Assembly (NCBI GenBank): GCA_002633005.1 | Contig: NMRA01000207.1 | Location: forward strand, 646,634-691,283 | Direction of reading: 5' to 3' | Source of the DNA: Phoronis australis | Lineage: Eukaryota; Phoronida; Phoronidae | DNA: 44,650 nucleotides | Part shown: positions 11,375 through 22,000 of the stretch, piece by piece | Layout of the letters: each line of letters opens with the position of its first letter | Numbering within the stretch: position 1 is the first letter of the stretch | Program-made: the position numbers and the translations under genes | Notes under the pieces: generated by a model | Seen by the model: only the letters and a program-made list of their open reading frames with translations | What the model was told of the DNA's origin: nothing | The model's database searches: none

Positions 11375-11780
11375 ATGAGTTCCTCAAGAGAACCTCACCA
11401 TGACGTCCAATATGGAATGCAGAGCCTGGGATATGGAGGTATACAGCCAAGGAGAGGACATAACAGTGGTGACTGACGAAACAGATGACAATTGAAAATG
11501 CTCTACTTCAAGAGAAAATGCCACCAACACCGCCTCTAACATCTGTTATCATAAAGACTTCTTTTTTATTCACAAGACGTGTTCTCTCATGCCATCTACC
11601 GATGAAGCAGTACCACTCCCTGCCACCAGGTAGCAGCACATGTCAGTTCAAGTCACCATTCACAACAACCTGTCTATCCACGTACAACAGATTACACATG
11701 AAGCCAGCCCACACAGGATTTCTGAAGGCCCACAGATTTTTGATCCATTACAAACTTTCGGTGACACTAGATGCATAGGC
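11375..11780 (+). other. coding-like patches, unassigned
   Basis: Several overlapping frames look protein-like: MTSNMECRAWDMEVYSQGED then ITVVTDETDDN ending at TGA (11400-11495); MTIENALLQEKMPPTPPLTS from 11485; and MSVQVTIHNNLSIHVQQITH from 11640, with a TAG just before it that overlaps ccag|gtagca. They could be exons of the gene starting at 10717 or a decayed gene broken by the G-rich element at about 11777. Confidence 0.3.
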
Positions 11781-11815
11781 GGATTTAGGGGGGGGGGGGG
11801 GGCAGGGCCCTTTGG
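11777..11815 (+). mobile_element. one end of a CAGTGGCGGAT-family element
   Basis: taggcggatttaggggg, a long G run, then gcagggccc matches one end of the 9655-9892 family. The other end is not found, so this is a fragment. Confidence 0.5.
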
Positions 11816-11899
11816 CTGCCACAAGGAAAATGAAACAGCAACAGCGCCAAGCGTGAGGAAATAAATATTGAGTTAAGTAAATAGGACGAGTAGCGGCAG

Positions 11900-12794
11900 A
11901 ATCATGTTCCTGTTTTTTTACTTATTTTTTTAGTCCACAGCAGGTCAACTGGAACTTTCGGGCTGCCTATGCAGATACAATAGCGCTTTACATCCCTGAG
12001 GCTACGTGTTGGGCCCCCTTATGGTCTCCTAGATCTGCCATCTCAGGGGCAGATCATGACACAGAACTGTACATTTTAAGAATTCCCAGGTAGCAAAAAG
12101 ATGAAACTCGTCAAGACAACTGAAAAGTTTTAAATTTAACAGACAGTTACATTTTAACTTAAAAACCAAAATGCAATAAATAGCCCACCCCCATGAGAAC
12201 CAACCCAGCAGCACAACTGGGGTGCACACAACCCAGCTATGCCATTGGAGGAGTGTTGTCAACCACCACACCCAATCAAACATTTCGCCAGTGTCACAGT
12301 GATACCAACAATCAGTGACTGGCAAAGTCACTAGGGACTTACATGTAAATGCATTCAATACTATGTAAGTGACAGGAGATTGACTAATCACTGTACATGT
12401 AAACCAGAAATAATGCCCTGCAACTTGGGAGTTTGTTTTCACTGAAAAAGGAATGTTTTCCTTATGCAACGTCTGTTATCCTGAGAAAAACCAACCAAAG
12501 GGAACTGTCAACTGAATCGTCTTGCTATCAATCATCTTATAGCAAACTTCCAAGTGAAAAATGCTGTGTGCACAGTCTCTGCAGGACCTTCATTCAGGAC
12601 TGTGGTACAGTAATCGTCAACTTAAATCGTATTCGCTATTGTGATGAGCATTTCAACAGCAAGAATAAGGATGTAAAAGCAAGACATGGTTACCTCATGT
12701 TCTGTTGCACCTACTCACCGTGTATATTGTTTGTACATGAATCACTGCCTCACAACTGAAACAGTTTGTACAGGCAAAAAGTGATAAAATCCAC
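11900..12794 (-). other. probable PIAS 3' UTR / downstream flank
   Basis: About 0.9 kb below the PIAS stop. It contains an open frame of 146 codons on the minus strand (12029-12469) that is Trp/Cys/Leu-rich and has no recognisable domain. It reads as untranslated sequence rather than a gene. Confidence 0.35.
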
Positions 12795-12800
12795 TTTAAT
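12795..12800 (-). terminator. possible PIAS poly(A) signal (ATTAAA)
   Basis: ATTAAA on the minus strand, about 60 bases after the PIAS stop codon. It would give a very short 3' UTR. Farther candidates (AATAAA on the minus strand near 11568-11573) would give about 1.3 kb. The sequence alone does not choose between them. Confidence 0.2.
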
Positions 12801-12860
12801 TTCTTTATACAACAATTTCTCCGAAGACTATGAAATCAATAGAAAAAAACCTCAACTTGA

Positions 12861-13087
12861 TTAGTCAATAGGTATGACATCACTTCCTGGTGAGTCATCA
12901 GGTGGGTGCCACAGATTGTATGGAGGTAGAGAGGGTGTCGTAGAATGATACGTGAATGACGGCAGAGGTGCAAACGATGTTGACCGATTGGTCACCAGAC
13001 TGTGACTAACCGAGACCGATGGGTCCAGAAAAGTCCTGAAGATGTCGTCAGTGTTTGATTCAAAATCCATGTTGAACATGTCGAGAT
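12861..13087 (-). CDS. PIAS: PIAS last coding exon and stop
   Basis: Residues 769-842 and TAA. It begins [20 protein letters not shown] and ends [12 protein letters not shown]. The acceptor is cttgttttcag|AT, and Asp768 is split. The acidic, aromatic opening looks like a possible short transactivation or protein-binding motif, but that is only inference. The phase agrees with the 86-nt exon. Confidence 0.85.
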
Positions 13088-16000
13088 CTGAAAACAAGAA
13101 AGAAATCATAAGAGGCCAATTTGAAACAAGGAGGAGGAGTGAGACTTCATGCTTGAAGTCACGCGCACTAATAAAGTGAAGGTGCAAAATTATAACTTGA
13201 CATAAGATAGGAAGGACAACTTGCAGCAATGAATCTAGTCACAGAGATAACCATCAAACTCTGTCGAAATGTACAAAAATTAGAAAACACGACTTAGCCA
13301 GACAAGCAAGTGATCTCGTATAACATAAGTCACTCCTTTTCTTTGGTTCCAGCATATTCAATTCATTCACAGGTAAAATGTAGGACCCAAGAAAAATGTC
13401 CAATTTTGTCCAACTTGGGAGCATCATATTTCACAAATGACTCGTTGGATTCACATGAAACTCGCAGTTACTGTGCTTTAAGCACCGTTCTCCAAAACAA
13501 TATTAAAATGTTCCACTTTCGAATGAGCTGGCAATCAAAAATAGGACTTATCTAATTTTTAATAAGAAAATGAAAGGATAATTTAGAAAAACGTCTACAG
13601 CTCTTCTGAGATTTTATCATGAACATTGATTCATATCATACAACATTTGTCCATTTTGCTATCAATGCACCTTTTCTTCTTTTCTTAACATCACTAAAAG
13701 CATGGACACGTGACCTAAATTAGGGCAGATTGATATAAAGTCAAAAATCAAAATGTACGGAATTTCTACTATCAGATAATATATACCTTTGCCAAATTAA
13801 ATTCCATAGTCTTGTTAATAAGGTCCTATGTTTCTAAGTCATCATTTTCCTGTATAACTAGATGGTTAAAAGCAGCCCCCATCCTACTAATTGTATGCAA
13901 CATCTTCACTTAATAAGTCACATCAAATTCGTAAGCCTACAGATGACATAAACTTCAACTCGATTGAATGCTTGCAATCAATCAATAATTGTAGCAATGC
14001 AAAAATGAACTCTAATGAAGATCAAACTTCTTCCTAGTAAAATACATCCAAGTAGCAATAAATTCCTTTCAGGGCTGTTCCAGTAAAATCCGTGTGGGAG
14101 GGGGGGGACGGCAGTAGAAATAAAAATTCATGGGTGGTTGTCTTCAGAAAAAAACACAAATTATAGGTGGTCGTTCCTGTAAGAAGTGATCCATTAAAAA
14201 TGGGTGGTATTTTTTGACCTGTTAATGTTGACAGGTTGGTTACTTCAGCCCTCAAAACTCAAAAAGAAATGCATATATCCTATCTTAACCCAATACAAAA
14301 AAGCCCATATTGCCAGTGAACAGAGTGCAATATGTTCACTAAGCCATTAATCAAGTCATGGGCAACTTGATTTGAGCCATCTGTTTGTCTGCAGTCCTAT
14401 TTAATTGAAAAGTTATGCAACACTAAACTGGTGTTAACACATATAAGAAAATTGATGATTTTTAAATAAAAAGTATGAGGAGTAAGATGAAAAAAATAAA
14501 CAAGTTCCAATATTCACTTGACATAGAAGTATAAAAGAGTTCGTGGAGACAGTTCATAGATCCTTATAAATGAAAAAATGTTCATTGAAATTATAGACAC
14601 ATGGTGAACAGAGACACCTGGTGGCTGCCAAAAGTATTGCTCACTGCCTACTTTAGTTTTTGACAATATTGGACAAGACAACTAGTTCTTGTCTGTCAAT
14701 CATCTAAGTTCTTAACAGGTCCTCCTGGAGGCAATTTGTTTGCAAGTGTTGGATTTTATATTTTAACCCATTAAAAATAATTAAAAAATTATGGGTCATG
14801 GGTTGGAGAAATAAATGAAAAATATGGGCGGTGGGTAAGAAATAAAAGTGCCTTCCCCCCCCTCCCATACAGATTTTGCTGGAACAGCCCTCAGCAGAAG
14901 CTTGCTATGGTTTTAGAATGTGGTTCCATATCCCACAACGCACCATTTGAATAATCGCCGATTCCTGAAGACAGCTGCTTCATGTTACACCACCAATATT
15001 ACATAACCATATCTAAAAGATGTTGAAACTAAACCTAGTGCAAAACAGGTTTATAATTAATCCTTCTTTGATAAAATTCAAAAGGTTAATCAACTTTGTA
15101 CCTTCGTGAAGTTTTGCGAAAACCGTCCGTAACAACCTGCTCAGTAAAATTTCCTTAACAAATCAAACTGTGCGCTAAACATTTGCAAATTTTCCTGTTG
15201 TGTGTAACTATGTAAATTTGTATGTAATGTATTTATTTATTATAGTTCCAAGTACAATTAATTCAAACAGTTATAGGTATAACATTCATAAGAAAGATAA
15301 GTATCCAGCCCACTTGGGCTTATTAGTCACTTTAACCACCACAAACTCAGATGTAGGCCTACCATAAATGCGTCGGCTTCTAAGTTCAAAAGCAGACTTG
15401 ATATATTTGGCAAATTGCCTAGGAAAATACAGTTTTAACGTATCTAATCTTCTGAAACCTGCAAAGTTCGGGATTTGAAGTGAAACATTATTAAACAGAA
15501 TAAAAGACCTCTTCCGTGAGTTATAAAGAGAACAATCAAACACAAAATGTAGCTCATCCTCTACAGAGCCAGAATCACAACACAAGCAAAGTCTTTCACT
15601 TGCAGGAGTGTTTACATAACGAAATAAATGCAATGGGAGATTTCCTGCTCTAAGCTGAGCCAAAAGAGATCGCTCAGAACGAAATAAATTAATCTTAATT
15701 TGATAATGAGAAATTTCCTATGGTTTGAAACTAATAAACAATTCCATCCACCCTCTGCAGTACAGTTATCTACCTTTTCGCTGGTGCTGAACACTGAAGC
15801 AGAGTCGTTATCTCCCTTTTCACTGGTACTGAACTGTATTGGGATGCCTGATGTTCTTAACAGCTCAATGGTCACATGACAGGTAATAAGCGAGGACATC
15901 TTAAGAATGGCAGCCTGCTTTGAATGGCACGTAGAAAGGTGTATCGTCGTAGGCCATTATATAAATCAGTATGATGTGCTAATGAAGGCTGAAGCAATCC

Positions 16001-19000
16001 AGCACGCCCAGTCTGCTCGCTATTACCTACCTGGTTGTGGTGGTGCCCTGTATCTGGACATGTAGGCCTGAGATGCCATCAGTTGAGGCAGAGGTGGAAG
16101 ACTGGAGGCCAGTGACCTGGATAAAACAAAACAACTTTGAAGGAAGTGTACAACAGACGTGATTAGGCGAGATCTGCCAGACCTAAGTAGCCAGATTTCT
16201 GTTGCACGCCAGAAAGGACGGAATTTATGTGGGGCGTTTGATTTCGTAGCAAAAATTCATATATTGTTGATCAAAGGACTGTGAATAAACACTTCAATCA
16301 ACAGATATTTAACAGAGACTCCCGATGTCACTGAATGTTCAGAGGTTGTGACATGATGAACTCACTGTTCACTACCAATATTTGTTTAGACTGACTGTCA
16401 GAGTACTTAATCATGGCAACCAACAGTAACTAATCTTGGCCACCAACATAGTGCATGCTAATAGCTGTGATGCCACAGCCATGCTTTGTACACCTTACTG
16501 ATCAGTTCATTTAATAGATACTTATATCTAATATATTGAAACTAGGCTCTTTTGCCTTAGTCTTGACAGTACACAAAATATTACAAAGGTCATCAGGGTC
16601 ATGACCTTTTCTAATAAGGAACGCTCTCCGCCAGAACAGAAAATTATGTCAACACAGGTGTCAGGTTCACCAAGTGGTTCAGCGACTGTGCACTCTAGTG
16701 ACCAAACTATGGTAAGGGAGCTACTTTGCAAGTATAAATGCTCCAATAACATGATGTTAGTTTTGGTTTATGGATACAATACACGAGAGATATTAGACTG
16801 GTGAGCAACAATAACACAGACATTCTCACACAGAGGGCACCACTTACCATGTGATATGTAGAGATGCCGAGAATTGAAACTCACACCTCTATATTATGCC
16901 TAATTGTTATCGTATTTCATTAGGTAAAAATTCTAATTAAACCTAACTAGGAATTCAATTACGGAAGCTAATAAAACCATTCAAAAAAACAGTTTTAAAC
17001 CTTGATATCAACCTTGTAGTGTTTTATTGTCCTGAAGTCATCACCAATTTATAATTGCTGGACAACAGCAGTTCATGTGCAGGTCCATCGACAAAGTATA
17101 ACAATTACCTTGAAACGCCTAATGTTTCTAATTTTTTGGTACATTGAACAGTCTCTAACATGTTTTAAAGTGAGGCTATAAAACCCGCATTCTGTCTAAG
17201 AAGTGAACATTTGATTCAATTCACTTAGTCTCAACTGATCATCCATTAGTAAGACTAGAAGTTTGTCGTTCCTCGAGACGAGGCTCGGTGAATAAAATGA
17301 CAAATTGTGACAAACTAACTTGTTGCACCTCGTCTCGAACAATAAAGAAACTGTCACTTCTTTCGAAGCCCCTGAAATCATTTCCAATTTGACAAAGGAA
17401 CAGCTTGAGACTATTTTCATGACTGGTAGTCGTCCAAATCAATTTAAGTGATGGATGGCGGATATATACCTGGAACTTGTTTTACATTTAAGTTACACTT
17501 TGAAGGAGTAGACTTATGGGCCTCCAAAATGGGTGAGGTTTCATTTCTAATTGGCAGCTACAGTAATAAGACTAACTGAAAATCAGAAAAAAATGTATGT
17601 TTCACCATCAATTCTGTCCCAAAATTTGAAGAGTTTTAATTATGCTTGGCAACCATACCACAATATGTGCTTACCCGGCTGCAGGCCAACCATACCCCAA
17701 TATGTGCTTACCTGGCTGCAGGCCAACCCGCTGGTTCTTCAACATTGCTTTCTATAAGTCTGGACAACATTGGTGTTTTGTACTCTTTTGAGGCTGGCTC
17801 TGTCTTGGCAGGGGGTATTGCTGGGCTGACTGGTGAAACTGGACTCACTGAAGCACTGGAAAAGGTCAAGAGGTCATCACCAAGTCATAAACTTTAGAAC
17901 TACTTGTACAATGTTTGAATTGCAGTCTGAATGAATCAATGACACCAGTTACCTCAAAATTTCAAATGATTGCAAAGGGAGCTTTTTTCAGACAGAACAG
18001 CACATTGGATGTTCTTTTTATAGATATGTTCTTTTAGACACAGATGAAGAGGATACCCAATAACTGTCATCAGAGAATTGATGTGCTTGACATCTGTGCA
18101 GAGTCTCATGAAATGTACGGTTTATATTTTTTGCAAGTTGGCTAGTAAATCGACATCTTTATAGCATAATGTGATGGGTACTCGTTTGGGATGCTTATTA
18201 AGAAATTACCGATAGTGAAATATCCCAATGTAGAGAAAGCAGTTTGGTTTTCAAAAACAATGCAGTGTATACCACTGGCACTAGAATATTTAACAGCAGT
18301 GGGCAGTTTCCAAAATACCCTTTCATACTCGGTACACACAAAGTTTGTAAAGAGCAAACCATCGTCATATTTTTGCATGAAAAGATACTATGGCGAAGCC
18401 TCCGTCAGTCAAATCCAACAGGACTAATGTAATCCGACTGAGTTGAAATCTGATTTGTCTGAATTGCCAAGTGCACGAACTAGAAAAACCGAACCACAAA
18501 ATTTGGACAGTCTTAAGCAAAATCTGACTTATGCATGTCTGAATTATGCCAGTGCAGCTGTAAATTCAACTCAAAAGATCTCCAATTAAGACAGACAGGG
18601 AGGGGAGGGCGCTGCCCGAACAACGATTCAAACATGGTGATAATTAGCAAGTTAAGTTTTCACATCCTAAATCTTTCTTTATGCTAATTCATAGAAACAA
18701 CTATAGTTACACAATACTTTCACATGCCGGCATTATCATCACAAAAATAGACCAAAACATTACTAAGCAACACTACTTCAGTCATCTTGTAAAGCACACT
18801 GAACTCTTGGAATTTTCAAACACGATTGAAGATTTCAAACATGGCTCACAGAACAGCAGCAGCATATTTGAATAAATGTAAAGGGGCGCTGTCAGACAAT
18901 TGTAATGACCTACATTCCAAGTGGAGTATTTGCAAACTACGGTACAATTTGGCAATTCAGTATACACACATTGGACCTGTTTCAAGTTACGGTAAATAAA

Positions 19001-22000
19001 ATAAAAGACTAAACTTTTTCAACAGTCTTTATTGCACCAAAGATACAGAAATATCATGATACAATAAGACGTAGTTACCATGGAAACAGATGGTCATTTA
19101 CAAGAAAACATTAACAACTGAGAAATACATAACTTAATACTATAAAAGAATTTCACAATATATGCACACAAAAAGACAAACTCTTTCATAATTTGCACAA
19201 AAATGATTGATTTGTCAAAATAATCCCAACATACATTTCATTTGGTAACATAAGTATCTATTTTTGTGCAATGTTCAACTTCTAGTGTTCAGTAGAAAAA
19301 AGCTAATCAGTAATACCACTATTTTATCGTGTCACCAAACAATAATAAATAAATAAATAAATAATGCGCGGCATTGCTCCCTATCATATAACATATGTAC
19401 ATTTCTCCAATAAATGAATTTTGAATGGTAAACACTAATTTCCAACCATAACTAGAAGTTAATGGTCTCCCAGCTTCATATTTTAATCAGATGATTTTGT
19501 CATTTTGTCTACAATAACATAACTAAGAAGGAGTAGACATGCACGAGTTGTTACCCACAAAACTATGTGAACGAAAATTTAACAAAAGCACACAAAAACA
19601 GACAGCACAGATTTCATAAAACTTAAACGTTCTAAGCTTGCAACGTTCCAATTTTTTTCAATTTTGAACTGTCTATGTTCACCTTTTCAGCCTTTTTATT
19701 CAAAACCACTTCAGAAGCGCACAAGTGCCCAGAGGCCGCGATAGACAATTTCCTATAAATTATACACACTATTGCCAACAAAAATAATATGAAATGATGC
19801 AGTTGAACTGTTATGTCAGCTAATGGCGATGCCATGTTAGCTTGAACAACATAAATACCTTCAAGTCTACAACCCTATCGACATCTTAATCAACCATAGC
19901 CAGAGTGCTGCATAAATAATTCTGATACACAATTTTCCTCAAGATTATGTAGAACCTTATCGGCATGTCTGAATATTTAGCCAAATACAGGATCTACAAA
20001 TTAGATTTCATGTCAGTAGAACTCAACCAACTTTTTAATTATCTGCCATTAACAGGGTCACAGGTTCATGTCTTTAAAAAAAATAAGCAACAAGAGCAAC
20101 GCAGAGCATTGAAATGCGCCCACAAATGCACCGTATACGGTATCCTTCTAGGGTTGTTTATTGGTACCATAAAGTGGCCAGTAGAGGGCATATATGTAGT
20201 ATGTTGTACTTTGCAAAATGGAAACGTATGGTCATTGTCTCCTCAATAGGCTAGGGGCAAAATGTGAGTGATCTTCATAATACAAGCACATCCTATGCAT
20301 CAGTTGCTTAAAGCACCACAGAAACATAGAATTAAAAACAAATTTACCAACATACGAGATTAGCACAGCATTAGAATGCCAGAAACAAATTTCTACTTGG
20401 AACTTTTCCTTCATAGTCACGAAGTAACACAAAGTATACACTTGAAGACCTATGAAAATACAAAGGTCAATGTGAAATACTTAAATTGCCACTAGAGGCA
20501 TACCGGTAGTCAGAATCATCCTAAAGTCGTCATCGTCCGTTGTCAACATCACATAAATACACTTGCTAAATTTAGTAAAGATCCTGCAAACGGTTTGGGA
20601 GATACAGCCATGGGCGCAAAAAAAAACTGCCACTAGGAGGCGCCACAGTAATCAAAGTCATGGGAAATTCAGCGTCAACCGTCCTCTTCATAGTAAGAAC
20701 ATACATGCCAATTTTCACAATCATACTTAGAGCGGTTTGGTTGATAGAGGGGTGGACGCCAAAAAACAGACTNNNNNNNNNNNNNNNNNNNNNNNNNNNN
20801 NNNNNNNNNNNNNNNNNNNNNNNNNNNNNNNNNNNNNNNNNNNNNNNNNNNNNNNNNNNNNNNNNNNNNNNNNNNNNNNNNNNNNNNNNNNNNNNNNNNN
20901 NNNNNNNNNNNNNNNNNNNNGGACTTTTGAAGATACAAAGGTAAGCGTAAAAAACTAAAATTGCTACTAGGGGGCACACCGGTAGTCAAATCCGTCCGAA
21001 AGTCGTCATGTTCCGTTGTTAACATCATATAAATATACTTACACAATTTCGTAAAAATCCAGCGAACGGTTTAGGAAATACAGCCATAGGCGAAAAAAAA
21101 AACAAAACTGCCACTAGGAGGCGCCACAGTAGTCGAAATCGTCGGAAAATCATCTTCAACCATCCTCTACATAGTAAGCATATACATGCCAATTTTCACA
21201 ATCATCCTTTGAGCGGTTTGGTTGGTAGAGGGGTTGACGCACAAAAACACACTCGAAAACACTAAAAATGGCCACTAGGTGGCGCAAACTATGTCGAATC
21301 CATCTGAAAACGGGAGGATAGCGTCGTCTCATTAATAAGTGCCTACATACCAAATTTCATGAAAATCCGTTCAGGACTTTTGAAGATACAAAGGTAAGCG
21401 TAAAAAACTAAAATTGCCACTAGAGGGCACACCGGTAGTTGGATCCGTCCGAAAGTTCGCACATGCCGTCCAATTCATGAATGGAACATATGTGCCAAAT
21501 TTCATGAACATATGTCAAAGGGTTTTGGAGATAGAGCAGCGGACGCCGGACGCCAGACGCCGGACCGACGCCGCCCGTACGGACGGACAGAGATGACGGC
21601 ATAATGCGTCCACATATAAATATGTGGGCGCATAATAAAAGCAGGTGCATCAAAACCAAAATCACAGTATCAAGACGACCAAACCTTGAAACGCTCAAGA
21701 TGAAATTTCAAAAACGCTCAGCCTGGTAGTTTCTCACATTATCACTTTGTTTTCGTTTCATGTGATTTTTGAATTTTTTTACAAAATCACGAGTCCATTT
21801 TTGATAGCTCCTCATATAAAAGTGAACATTTTATTAAAAACAAATTCTCCTAACAGTGTTTTTGACAACATAGCATAAAACATAGTGACTGTCTCATTAG
21901 AATCTGAACACCTATATTTGAGATACCATTTTCCAAACTTGGAAAAGTTCATACTGTTTGCCAGTCCTACAAAACCTTATCAACCTGACTATGTAATATC

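Larger units (their letters stand above)
13088..16030. other. PIAS last intron
   Basis: 2.9 kb intron. It contains the Harbinger-like element (14072-14890), the LINE fragment (15286-15717) and a 42-bp tandem repeat (15765-15848). No other exon was recognised. Confidence 0.7.
20440..21640 (+). repeat. tandem array (higher-order ~453 bp) carrying CTCF-like motifs
   Basis: Monomers of about 141-161 bp contain a CTCF-like box and phrases such as gaagatacaaaggtaagcg or cggtttggttg. Boxes start at 20489, 20630, (gap), 20964, 21111, 21272 and 21417, all in one orientation. The phrase ggacttttgaagatacaaag recurs at 20921 and 21374 (period 453), so three monomers make a higher-order unit. The end (21525-21640) is a GGACGCC-rich tract and an AT hairpin with an A-rich tail. 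That tail occurs again at 43077-43170, so the family is dispersed. Confidence 0.85.

Noticed and set aside
12029-12469. 146-codon minus-strand frame below the PIAS stop
   Set aside because: Trp/Cys-rich, no domain and no splice or promoter context. It lies where the PIAS 3' UTR is expected.
12433-12759. 108-codon plus-strand frame
   Set aside because: Antisense to the probable 3' UTR, with no recognisable features.
20773-20920. N gap as a biological feature
   Set aside because: It is an assembly gap within a tandem repeat.
20572-21046. Frames of 73-135 codons running through the N block
   Set aside because: They owe their length to the unknown bases and lie in a non-coding tandem array.
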